Assembly: GCA_000277445.1 (NCBI GenBank)
Contig: AJWJ01000144.1
Location: forward strand, 1 to 45,932
Direction of reading: 5' to 3'
DNA length: 45,932 bases
Source of the DNA: Polysphondylium violaceum
Taxonomy: Eukaryota; Evosea; Eumycetozoa; Dictyosteliales; Dictyosteliaceae
Both the position numbers and the translations under genes were made by a program. Each line of letters begins with the position of its first letter. Positions within the stretch are counted from its first letter, which is position 1. The notes under the pieces are model-generated. The model was not told where the DNA came from and ran no database searches. It saw only the letters and a program-made list of their open reading frames with translations. Shown piece by piece: positions 33,154-42,544 of the stretch.

Positions 33154-34561
33154 TTAGTTTTCTAATATAGCCAAGAACCATTTATATTCTTTCTTCCATA
33201 ATAAACCTCCGATAACCTTTCTCACAAACCAAGGCAGGGTATTGTTGAAGGAATCGGCAAATACTTTATCATGTTTAGCAGTGTCAATCATACAACACAA
33301 GGAGAAGTTTTTGTTTGATTCTTTTTGAATTCTATCGTGAATCATTTTACCGACCTTTTGTTGACCCTCTTTAGAGATCTTTAAGGCGATTGGAAGCAAA
33401 AGACGCTCTTCGTCATAGAAATGGCTGTAGATTACATCGCATTGATAGTGGATGTTTTCTGCTAATTGATCAAAGATCTCTTTGAATCCTTCAGAGGCAG
33501 AGGTCTCAATGGTTTTTGTCTCCTTAATTCTGGTCAAGATGGCATCGAGTTCTTTGTTCTTTTCAATCCATTCGTTGTGTTGTTTGTCCATAAGGGTGAG
33601 GGTTTCTTCGGTGGTTGGGTCAAATTCTTTAATCCAAGCCCAAACAAAGTCCTCTTCGTGATCATGATGAGAGTGAAGGTAATCGGCAACAGTTTGAACG
33701 GCTCTAACAAATTCTTCAACTTCCTTTCTATTTTTTGGTTCAAATCCTTTATTTAATTTCTTTTCTACTAATCCATACACTCTTTTAATACTTATATGTG
33801 CCCTATAATGATATTTGAGTAGATTAATAAATGTTAAAAGTAATTAAATAATAAATAACTTACCAAAGCCAACCATGAAGATGGAAATTATCGGCTTCAA
33901 AATATTGCTTCATATCATTTTCTGGTCTTGCATTTGATGAAGATGCTCCTGCTTCAGATGTTGATTCTGTTTTAATTTCTTGAACTGGAGTTGATGTAGA
34001 TTCAACTACTGGTGTAGTTTCAACTTGAGTTGGTGCTTCAACCTTTACTTCCTCTACTGGAGTTGAAGTGGTTTCGACTTTAGTTTCTTGAACTGGAGCT
34101 GGTGTAGTTTCAACTTTGACTTCTTCAATTGGGGCTGATGTGGTTTCAACTTTAACTTCCTCAACTGGAGCTGGAGTAGTTTCAATCTTAACTTCTTCAA
34201 CTGGAACTGGAGTAGGTTCAACTTTAATTTCTTCAACTGGAGCTGGAGTAGATTCAACCTTAAGCTCTTCAACTGGAACTGGAGTAGTTTCAATCTTAAC
34301 TTCTTCAACTGGAACTGGAGTAGGTTCAACTTTAACCTCTTCAACTGGAGCTGGTGTAGTTTCAACCTTGACTTCCTCTACTGGAACTGGTGTGGTTTCA
34401 ACTATAACCTCCTCGACTGGGGTTGGAGTAGTTTCAGTTTCAACCTTTACTGGTTCTACAGTGGTTTCAACTGGAGGATCTTGTTTAATCTCTTCAGTAT
34501 CATCAAGCTTGATAGTTACTACCAAAGATGAATCATCAATATTTTTTAATTCAGGTTCCAT
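33154..34561 (-). CDS. Hemerythrin-like (HHE) domain protein with an N-terminal 11-residue repeat array
   Basis: Exons 34561-33864 and 33802-33154 on the minus strand (GTAAGT...TATAG, phase 2) give 448 residues. Residues 20-205 are about a dozen copies of an 11-residue unit of the type VETTPAPVEEVK, acidic and proline-rich and probably extended. The remainder is a hemerythrin-like four-helix domain with candidate iron ligands: His235 in WAHISIKR, which spans the splice junction, His281 and Glu in HSHHDHEED, His308 in DKQHNEW, and His360 and Glu364 in SHFYDEE. Such domains bind a di-iron centre and sense or store oxygen or iron in other organisms. The role here is unknown. No signal peptide is present. 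A palindromic TTGACGTCAA lies about 150 bp upstream. Confidence 0.82.
33985..34455. repeat. 33-bp coding minisatellite
   Basis: Tandem 33-bp units, seen on the plus strand as variants of CAACTGGAGCTGGAGTAG followed by TTTCAA, encode the 11-residue Val/Glu/Thr/Pro repeat of the hemerythrin-like gene. Units differ at third positions and at a few Ala/Val and Lys/Ile codons, so the array is not freshly expanded. The reading frame is kept throughout. Confidence 0.85.
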
Positions 34562-35393
34562 TTTGATATAGTAGTATTAATATTTATACACGAGATTGAG
34601 TGGGTGGCAATATGAAATTTAATGAAGCGACGGAAATGTAAAAATACTCAAATTTCAAGACTGATGCGGTGAAATTGTAAAAATTAGGTGGACTGAAAAA
34701 ACAGAATTTGACGTCAACGATGTTGTCTTTGTTGATGTTGACGTTGAAGATGATGGTGTTGATGGTGTTGTAAATGGTACAAGTATCAATTATGTGTAAC
34801 AATGAGTGTGTTTTAGCTAAATGATCGGAGAAATTTAAAAAAAAAAAAAAAAGGTGTTCTAAATTTATAATTTATAAAAAAATAAAATAAATCTTGTGGA
34901 TATTATTTATTGATTGTTTTTACCCTGATCCGATGTGAGGGAGCCCTCTATTTATGTGCGAAAAAATTGTTGTTTGGGGATATTTTTTTTCAAAAATAAA
35001 ATTTAAAAAAAAAAAAAAAATCGTAATTGTCAATCATAACCTCTTATCTGAAAATTCATCTTGTGTGAGTGCACTCTTTTTGGTTGATTGAGGGCCATTC
35101 TAGCACCATGATACTCTTATTTCACCATCCTCTGCATTGTGCATTGAATCTGATCTCCCATTGTTTTACTTGTAGTAGTTACAACACGGAAGTGTGGATC
35201 ATATAATTAAAAAACTTTATTACTATTATTATTAGTTCTTGAAACCTGTTTAAAGTGATATGTTTGTTCAAGTAGGGTCCCTTTCTCAAAAATTAAATCA
35301 TGCATGTAATTTTTTTTTTTTTTTTAGTATTTTTGATCAAATAAAAATAATATATATTATTTTTATAATTATTATTAAATAAATAAATAAAAG
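34562..35393. promoter_or_regulatory. Divergent intergenic region with a CRE-like palindrome
   Basis: 830 bp between the hemerythrin-like gene (-) and LSm1 (+). TTGACGTCAA at 34708-34717 is a perfect palindrome matching the bZIP/CRE core TGACGTCA. A second ACGTCAAC/GTTGACGT pairing spans 34711-34746. The rest is A/T-rich with poly-A and poly-T runs. No ORF was seen. Confidence 0.4.
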
Positions 35394-36052
35394 ATGAGTT
35401 TTGGAAGCTCTAGTCTTGGTGATGAGGTTGATAGTATGTGTAGTTTAGTTTAGTTATTCAGTAATCGTAATAAGATAGCGTGTGTCTGTGTTATTAATAA
35501 CATCCCCTTTTCATTCTAGAAAAACTCATTGTTGTATTAAGAGATGGTAAAAAGTTTATTGGAACCATGAGAACTTTTGATCAATTTGGTAAATATCGAG
35601 AATATCATAATCATTATATAGCGGGGACATAGGACTAATGATTATATACTGTGTGTTACATATCTATACAGCAAATATAGTTTTACAAGATACAATCGAA
35701 AGAGTTTATGTTGGTGATTGTTATAGTGATAAATCATTGGGCGTATTCTTTATCAGAGGTGATAATGTTGTTATTTTAGGTGAAATTGTAAGTATTGTGT
35801 AATAGTAATAGGTAGTGATTGGATGTAGTGTGTGTGTGTGAGTATTTATATTCTAATATGATTCATCAACTACAATAGGATCCAGATAAAGAAGTTCAAG
35901 AGAAAAGACTTCAAAAAGTATCTTGGGATGAAATACAAAAACTGTACGAATTGGAAAAACAAAAGAAAGAAGAAGAAGAACAATTAAAGCGAAAGATCAT
36001 GACAGACAGTGGTCTAACTATCGATTCTATTTTAAATATTGATGAATTTTAA
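35394..36052 (+). CDS. lsm1: LSm1, subunit of the cytoplasmic LSm1-7 mRNA-decay ring
   Basis: Four small exons, 35394-35433, 35520-35588, 35672-35787 and 35879-36052, give 132 residues, almost the same as human LSm1 (133). LSm1-7 with Pat1 binds deadenylated mRNA 3' ends and promotes decapping. Sm1 motif: [20 protein letters not shown] then [16 protein letters not shown]. Sm2 motif: [18 protein letters not shown]. The C-terminal helix [20 protein letters not shown] is the LSm1-specific extension. Each intron starts GTA and ends AG, and all phases fit. The gene is easy to miss because no single exon exceeds 58 codons. Confidence 0.92.
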
Positions 36053-36186
36053 ATAATATACCCATAAATGTTTATCATATATTTAATTTTTGTACAAACA
36101 ACAACAACAGCAACAGCTACAACGACATTAGAGTCTTTTATATTATTATATGATATATGATCTATGAAGTATAGGGTTATCATTCT

Positions 36187-37814
36187 TTATTTATACTTTT
36201 TAAATTGATTTGATCTTCTTGTTAATTTAGGTTTGTTTTGATAGATACTCTTTTTAGCATTAGAGTATGATGATTTCTTTTTCTCTTCTTTTCTATCTAT
36301 AATGTCTCTTGGATCGATATCGTCATTGTTGTTGTTAGCATCATCATCACCTTCAAATTGAATGGATTCATCAAATTCAAATAGTTTATCAAAATCTTTA
36401 ACGAGGTCATATTGTTTTTCTTTTCCTTCAGCTGCGGCGGTTTCTTGGTCTTGTCGATTAAGTTTATCGAGCTGTTTGATTGCAGACAACAAAGTTCCAC
36501 TGCCATCGATGCCAAACACAGTGACGAGGTCTCTTGCACCGGTGGTATCGAGGAGTGTGGGTTCTTTTTTATCGACCAATTCAACGAGATCCTTGACTTG
36601 AGTGATTTGGTTATTGAATTTGGTGGCAGAGAGATACTCTAGATACTTGACAAAGATCTCTCTGTTGTATCCTTTGAATGGGATGACACGGAATCTCCAT
36701 ATCTCCCACTTGAAATCGGCATCCAGTACACTCGTCACCAACTTGGAACATGATTTATCATATAGTCTAGCCAACGTGTATCCTAAATTATTTCTGAGAT
36801 CACTGAGCTTCAATTGATAGTAGTCCTCCATCTTTGTGTATCCCAACTCTTTGCCCAACCATAATAAATACTTTCTCGCATTCTCTTTCTTATAAAAGTA
36901 ATCTCTGTAGAGGATAGTAGAGTTAGTATGATATATATTGATAAGAGTAATGCTGCTACTACTGCGACTATTAATACTATTACTTACTTGGGATATGATT
37001 CAAATAGCCATGGCTTCCAATCATGTTCTTTAAAGGTATCAGAGAGTATCTCGTACACGGATTTGTATTTATTTAATAAGACATTGCCATAGTTTTCTTG
37101 AAAGTGAGTCATCTTTAGATTGTGCCATTCATCCTTTTCGTTGATGATGTTTGGATGACTTTCTTTATAGATCTTTTTCACGACCCATTCAATGTACTGA
37201 CGAACGTTGCTTTCTACATCCCAAAATGGTTTCTGTAAGGTAGGGAATTTCCATGGTAACCATGGATGCTCAGGAAACAGCGAGACAATGGCTTTTATAT
37301 AATCGCCGCCGTAGTATTGATCCAACATAATGTTGCCTCCATACTTGCTAAACTGTGTTCTATTGAGCTTGTAGAACGACTGATAGTTTCTAATGCTAAA
37401 CGAGTCTAGTTTCTTTGACAGGTATCTAAAGAATTTGATATGGTTGTTGGGATCTGTAAATAGTTGTTGAGGGTTGTCATAGAGTTGTTGCTGAAAGTCG
37501 CTAAACTCTTTGTCTTCCAATGTGGTGTACAGGGATCGATCAACAATGACCCTCTTTGAGGGATCAGAAGGATCGCCCAACGAGAACAGCTTGTCGCCGC
37601 TGTGATTTTTTGCTACTGCTGTTGGTTTAGCGAGATAGTCATAGTTGCTGACAATCTTTGGTGCTTGTAGTTTCTTGTTTTTTTTTTTAAATGTACTGCT
37701 AACATATGTATGGCATGGTCGTGCCGGTAGAGTAGATTGGAATAGATCACTAATAAAAGATCTAAATAGTAAACTATCTTGTCTCTTACAAAAAGATATC
37801 GTTAATTTATTCAT
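36187..37814 (-). CDS. Protein with repeated aromatic WxPWxF modules, probably mitochondrial, function unknown
   Basis: Exons 37814-36988 and 36904-36187 on the minus strand (GTAAGT...CTACAG, phase 2) give 514 residues. The N-terminus (about 1-50) is Lys/Arg/Ser-rich without acidic clusters, like a mitochondrial presequence. At least three modules of about 85 residues follow, each with a Tyr-rich stretch and an aromatic motif: FPEHPWLPWKF (180-190), FKEHDWKPWLF (261-271) and ADFKWEIWRF (about 337-346). Between them are W/F-x2-x-N-x-R-x-Y-L/I-x-W elements (NVRQYIEWV; NARKYLLWLGKEL). The last 110 residues are acidic then basic and low complexity. I have seen similar modules in plant and protist proteins of unknown function, but cannot name the family. 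Confidence 0.72.
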
Positions 37815-37901
37815 ATGTAATTTAAAAAAAAACGAAAAAAAAAAAAAAAAAGAATTTCAAGTAAAAACTAAACATATTTCAATTATCGGGACCTATATAG
37901 T

Positions 37902-39254
37902 TTATTGATAATTAAGATTATTTTTATATCTATTAAAAAAATCTAAATTACATTTGAGTAAAAATGAATTTCCATTATTTAATTTGCTTGCAATTTTAAT
38001 TATTTCTCTTGGTTTTTTCTCTGTCATTTTTCTAAATTCTATCATTAAAGAGTTGGGAATATGAATAGAGTCATTGATTAAGCTAGATAATAATTGGTCA
38101 CATTGACTTTTGGTAAGTTTTGGACAAAAATAGTGATTATCAAAATAAATCAACATATCCAAAGAATTTAACAATTTTATAATTTTTATATTTAATAAAT
38201 CTGTTGGAAATTGTTGAAAAATACTAGAGTGATATATGATCAGTATTGGACCAATATCTTTGACTCTTTGATTAAATGTTGGAACGACATCTTTTGTCTC
38301 CAGAGTAGTAATTGAAAAAAAATTTGATAATATTGATTGCAAATCTTTATATAAATCTCTAATTTCAAAAATGAATTTAAAATATTTAAAATAGCTATTT
38401 TCATATAAAAAATAATAAAATCTAGTTGTTTTATGATATCCTGAAATTGTAAAAGTGTTTGGTTGATTTGAACTTTTTAAAAATTGACCCAATGGTTCAC
38501 TATTAATTTTCCCTACTACTTTAATTGGAGGTGGGGATAATATTCTAAATGAGTTTGTGATTGGAAACAAATTCATTTCAGGGTCGTCATTAATATTATT
38601 TAATTGATAAATATTTATTATGGTGAAAAATGACTGAAGAGTTAATAATTGTTTTATATTTTGCTTTTCTTTATCTAAATTTAAAGAAATTGATAATATT
38701 TGTTCTAGTTTGTCCTTAAGGTTGTAAAGTAGATTATTCTCTTGTAATAAACTTTTTTCTATTGAATTTTTTAAAATTGGATCTTTAATGTCTATTACAT
38801 CTAATAATTTGGAATTGTTTATATCCAATTCTAATAAGACTTTATTTAATTTAAATTTAAATATATCTTGATTTTTAATAAAATATTGTTTAATTTGTGA
38901 GGAGTAAAAAGAGAAAATATGATTTTGAATATCATAGAATTCATGATTCATGAAATCATGATTACAAAGGGTACAAAACAGTTTATTACATTGTAAACAA
39001 TAATATTTAAATGGTTGTAGATGAACTTTACAACAATTGGAATGACAATCATGGATTCTATTTTTTAGAAAATCAATTTCAACCATGTCATCAACACAAG
39101 TTACATTAGCACAATCACATAGAGGACAAATAAAACTATTATTTAAATACACTATTTTTTCTTGACAAACAATATGTCTACAACATGATAGATAAACAGG
39201 TGATTGATAAACACTACTTGGATTACAACATTTACATAATAGTGATATTATCAT
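37902..39254 (-). CDS. RING-like/B-box protein, family copy 2
   Basis: A single-exon protein of 450 residues. The start MIISLLCKCCNPSSVYQSPVYLS aligns with the other copies, given here as its motif: CKCC then YQSPVYLSCCRHIVCQEK and FICPLCDC. The RING-like finger again lacks the Cys expected after HxxC. A better-preserved B-box lies at about 75-110 (CKVHLQPFKYYCLQCN, CTLCNHDFMNHEF). The C-terminal 330 residues are helical, rich in Asn, Lys, Ile and Phe, with coiled-coil potential at 140-200. The 90 bp between this gene and copy 3 and their shared orientation suggest tandem duplication. Confidence 0.75.
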   Translation of the reverse strand: MIISLLCKCCNPSSVYQSPVYLSCCRHIVCQEKIVYLNNSFICPLCDCANVTCVDDMVEIDFLKNRIHDCHSNCCKVHLQPFKYYCLQCNKLFCTLCNHDFMNHEFYDIQNHIFSFYSSQIKQYFIKNQDIFKFKLNKVLLELDINNSKLLDVIDIKDPILKNSIEKSLLQENNLLYNLKDKLEQILSISLNLDKEKQNIKQLLTLQSFFTIINIYQLNNINDDPEMNLFPITNSFRILSPPPIKVVGKINSEPLGQFLKSSNQPNTFTISGYHKTTRFYYFLYENSYFKYFKFIFEIRDLYKDLQSILSNFFSITTLETKDVVPTFNQRVKDIGPILIIYHSSIFQQFPTDLLNIKIIKLLNSLDMLIYFDNHYFCPKLTKSQCDQLLSSLINDSIHIPNSLMIEFRKMTEKKPREIIKIASKLNNGNSFLLKCNLDFFNRYKNNLNYQ

Positions 39255-39344
39255 TTTTAATTATTTTATATATGTTAAAAAAAAAGTAAAATGAACATGT
39301 GTTTAAAGGAGAAGAGGGTTTATGATTAGCACCATTTATTTGAT

Positions 39345-41084
39345 TTAATTAAATAGGGAATAAAAAAAAAAGAAAAAATTGACAAAGAAAACACAACACA
39401 CATAACACAAAATCTTTACTGCAACAATTACCATACATATTGCCACTACATCGTCTGTGTTATCATTTTCACCACCACTACTTGATATTGGTAATCTTGC
39501 ATAGATATTGAAATTTTTTTCTAAATTTGCGCCCAATGCGAGATTTGATGATTTTAGGATAATGATTGATACCTTTTTGTTATTGGGAGGGATCATGGTG
39601 TTCAAGTCAAATTCTGAGTTGATTTCATACACCAATAGGATACGACCCGATACACTATTAATTGCTCTGTTGAATGCTGCTATCAATTCTTGTTGATTAA
39701 TGGATTCTATCCCAGCTGAGAAATGATTGTTTAATATTTCTTTATAATGCTCCAATGTATCTACCCCTATATGAAATACAAATTGATAAATATTTTCAGA
39801 TTCTATTTCTTTTCTATCTACATGTTTTTCATATTCTATTTGCGAAGATAGGGGTTGTAAGAGTTTAAAAATTGTTGACAACATTGCATACACTCTAGTT
39901 AAATCAGAATTTTTGTTTTTTGATATACTAATAAACCTATCTATAATAAATAATGTTTGCTTATCATTATTATCGTTATTATAATTGTATAAAAATTGAA
40001 AAAGTTCAAGATAGAGGGGATCATTGTTTACATCTTTTGTTGTCGGGAGAATAAATCTATAAATATTTGTGATTGGATATAATAATATTGGGATCACTTG
40101 TTTATAAATGTTATTTTTAAAACAATCTTTGAATAGCTTGATATCATTGTTGTTATTTTGGAGTATCTGCAATACTTTTGCTTCACTCTTTTTTTTCAAT
40201 TCCATTCCTTTTATAATAAACGTATTATTAATTAATTTTAAAATATTGATGGCTTGAACTAGCTTTTTTGGAAAGTTGATACTATTATTACTATTGTTCT
40301 TTTGATCTTTTATAAATGATAATGATTGTTGTAAAATATTTTTTACTACATTTAATTGATCGTTGTTATAAACTTCTTTAAATTCCCTTTCTAAATTGTA
40401 TATAATTATACTTTTTTCCGTATCTAATTTTTCTATTGTATTTGTTTTTGATAATTGCATTTGACTTGGAGTTGGAGTTGGAGTTGGAGTTGGAGTTGGA
40501 GTTGGAGTTGGAGTTGGAGTAGGAGTTGGAGTTGATGTTGAATTGTCTACTCCACCTCCTTTATCTATAATTGATTTAATATAAATTTGTATTTGATTTA
40601 CAATTTTTTCTATATGGGAAAATCTTTCGGTTGATAGATTTTTATCATTTTCATCAATTCTTTGTTCAATGAATTTCAATACACTCAATAGTTCGCCTTC
40701 GAAAGATTGGATATATTTGCTAATCTCTTGAAATATAATATTTATCTTTGGACTTGATAATCTTTTGATTTCATGGTTTTTATTGCAATGACATTGAAAA
40801 CATAATAATTTGATACAATGCATACAAATATAAGAGTAATCTCTATAGGGATGTTTGGTACATTGACTGTATTCTGTAATCTTTTGGCAGAGGTCATCTA
40901 TATCAGGGCCTTCTTCTAAAACTTGGTCTTCTTTTTTGTCACAAATTGGGCAAACATAAACATAATTTATTTGTACAAGTCTATGCTTACAAACTATGTG
41001 ATTACAGGTTGGTAAAAAAACTGGTGATTGATATAAACATGGGGGTTTACAACAATCACAAAATAATTTTGTTATAGATATCAT
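39345..41084 (-). CDS. RING-like/B-box protein, family copy 3, with Thr-Pro repeat
   Basis: A single-exon protein of 579 residues. N-terminal finger: CDCC, YQSPVFLPTCNHIVCKHR and YVCPICDKK; here a His follows three positions after the HxxC unit's His-Cys, and might fill the missing ligand. B-box at about 75-105 (CTKHPYRDYSYICMHC, CFQCHCNKNHEI). A (Thr-Pro)n run of about 13 repeats, coded by GGAGTT hexamers on the plus strand (40467-40530), is at about 187-208. The middle is coiled-coil-prone and Asn-rich. The last 30 residues are unusually hydrophobic (VVAICMVIVAVKILCYVCCVFF), either a tail anchor or translated intron or UTR, since copies 1 and 2 lack it. Confidence 0.72.
   Translation of the reverse strand: MISITKLFCDCCKPPCLYQSPVFLPTCNHIVCKHRLVQINYVYVCPICDKKEDQVLEEGPDIDDLCQKITEYSQCTKHPYRDYSYICMHCIKLLCFQCHCNKNHEIKRLSSPKINIIFQEISKYIQSFEGELLSVLKFIEQRIDENDKNLSTERFSHIEKIVNQIQIYIKSIIDKGGGVDNSTSTPTPTPTPTPTPTPTPTPTPTPSQMQLSKTNTIEKLDTEKSIIIYNLEREFKEVYNNDQLNVVKNILQQSLSFIKDQKNNSNNSINFPKKLVQAINILKLINNTFIIKGMELKKKSEAKVLQILQNNNNDIKLFKDCFKNNIYKQVIPILLYPITNIYRFILPTTKDVNNDPLYLELFQFLYNYNNDNNDKQTLFIIDRFISISKNKNSDLTRVYAMLSTIFKLLQPLSSQIEYEKHVDRKEIESENIYQFVFHIGVDTLEHYKEILNNHFSAGIESINQQELIAAFNRAINSVSGRILLVYEINSEFDLNTMIPPNNKKVSIIILKSSNLALGANLEKNFNIYARLPISSSGGENDNTDDVVAICMVIVAVKILCYVCCVFFVNFFFFFYSLFN
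40467..40530. repeat. GGAGTT hexanucleotide array in coding sequence
   Basis: About eleven near-perfect GGAGTT units on the plus strand, with one GGAGTA variant. They encode the Thr-Pro run of the third RING-like gene on the minus strand. Confidence 0.85.
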
Positions 41085-41551
41085 AATTATTATAACTTTT
41101 AGTAAAATATATAAAAAAATAAATGGTTAAATAAAATAAATAGATTGGATAAAACAGATAATGTTATCTTTTAAATAAATATGTGACTTTCATCTTTTTA
41201 CTATGATTGTGAGTGGTATAACTTTATAAAAAGAGGATGGGGAGGGTGGGAGAAGGCGATTAAATTATTCATCATACAACAAAATTTGAATTTTAATTGG
41301 ATGATTTCTTTCCCCCCTCCATTTATCATAAAGAAAAAAAGATATAAACACCAACATACTCGACTCTTTCCTTATTTGTTTGCAAGCAAAGTTGTTTTTT
41401 TTTTTTTATTTTTTTTTTATTTTCGATCAAAAATAATCACCCCACCTCAATTCCCACATTCACAACACATAACCAAATACAAATCTTCCTTTTATATGAT
41501 TTGAATGAGTATACAAAACTTTTCAGCATTTTATCAAATTAAAATGATTAT
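41085..41551. other. Spacer between minus-strand genes
   Basis: 467 bp of A/T-rich DNA between the third RING-like gene and the stop of the ferritin-like gene. A purine-rich GGATGGGGAGGGTGGGAG patch is at 41235-41252, and poly-T runs at 41394-41420. No ORF with support. Confidence 0.35.
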
Positions 41552-42142
41552 TTATTTTTTTAAAGCTTTTATTCTTGATTCAATACCTTGTCTATGTTTA
41601 ATTTCATCTTTGAATCCTCTTTCCAATTGATCTTTTGACTCTGGCCATTGATCTGTTCTTTTGTTAAGTGCAATATCATAGGCAGATTCTAAATCAAATT
41701 CATTGGATAACATTCCATTCAATAGTGCAACATCACCTGCAATGTTGGCCAAATAGATTTTTCCTTTGGTTAACCATTGTTTAAAATCAGGCTTTTCTGG
41801 TGCCGGGTCTCCCTTTTTAGACAATATTTCAGTGATTTCTTTGATATGTCTTTCATGATCTTGTTTAAAACTTGTCATCAAATCTTTGGATTCTTTATCT
41901 TGCAATTTGTCTATTAACACATTAAATGCCTCCACTGAATCATAATCCATGAGACATAATTGAAAATATGCTTGTTTAAATTCTTTTGGATTACCAATTG
42001 TCTTTTCACTTAGGAGTGTATAGGATTGAGATTTTAAAGATACATTTGATTTTTCAATTAAATTTAATTTATGTAAACTGTTTGAATTAAATTTATAATA
42101 AGGTTTACATCTTTTTTTTTTTTTTATTAATATTTTATACAC
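41552..42142 (-). CDS. Ferritin-like four-helix protein (DUF2383-like)
   Basis: A single-exon protein of 196 residues. A basic, Ser/Asn/Lys-rich N-terminal 50 residues (MYKILIKKKKRCKPYY...) is followed by a helical domain that reads like the ferritin-like DUF2383/PA2169 group: YFQLCLMDYDSVEAFNVLI, DLMTSFKQDHERHIKEITEI, and GFKDEIKHRQGIESRIKALK. The Glu and His residues in DHERH and DEIKH are possible metal ligands. Such proteins are mostly bacterial and poorly understood. The N-terminal extension may be a mitochondrial presequence. An intron was not needed. Start is the first ATG of the frame; a later start would need a non-ATG codon. Confidence 0.68.
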   Translation of the reverse strand: MYKILIKKKKRCKPYYKFNSNSLHKLNLIEKSNVSLKSQSYTLLSEKTIGNPKEFKQAYFQLCLMDYDSVEAFNVLIDKLQDKESKDLMTSFKQDHERHIKEITEILSKKGDPAPEKPDFKQWLTKGKIYLANIAGDVALLNGMLSNEFDLESAYDIALNKRTDQWPESKDQLERGFKDEIKHRQGIESRIKALKK

Positions 42143-42544
42143 CGTATGTATTTTAAACGATAGAAATACATGTATAAATACCCTTTTAATACTAATGAAA
42201 CATTTTTAAACATTTTTTGAATTGAAAATATTTTATTGTACCATGATGTCTAATTCTATTTATACTTAATGGTATTTTATAAATTTAAAACATAAAATAC
42301 TTTATAATATTAAAATAAATACTATAATCTAAATTAATAAAAGTAGTAATAGTTATTCATATAGAAAAAGATTAGAATAGAAATGTGAGAAATTTACTAA
42401 TTAGTAGATAAAGGTCCATTTAGAAAAAATTGAACCAATCACTGTTTTGCTAAATTTTTTTTTTGATTTATTTTTAATTTTTTTGAAAAAAACCAATCCC
42501 CAAAAGATTTTGAATAAACTAAACTCATTAAAACCTTTTATAGA
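42143..42544. promoter_or_regulatory. Divergent intergenic region
   Basis: 400 bp between the ferritin-like gene (-) and the ankyrin-like gene (+), A/T-rich with short T-runs close to the plus-strand start. No coding or RNA feature was recognised. Confidence 0.35.

Noticed and set aside
33466-33756. Plus-strand open frame over the hemerythrin-like gene
   Set aside because: It is the complement of a well-supported coding exon and has no family features.
34116-34571. Plus-strand open frame rich in Ser/Thr/Gly over the 33-bp repeats
   Set aside because: A shadow of the repeat array; the minus-strand frame continues into a real domain and this one does not.
9840-36052. SmB and LSm1 as a functional cluster
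   Set aside because: The two Sm-fold genes are 25 kb apart with unrelated genes between, so co-occurrence is probably chance.
36058-36075. CCCATAA sequence resembling the upstream element of dictyostelid small RNA genes
   Set aside because: It lies in the LSm1 3' flank with no structured RNA following; a 7-nt match is weak.
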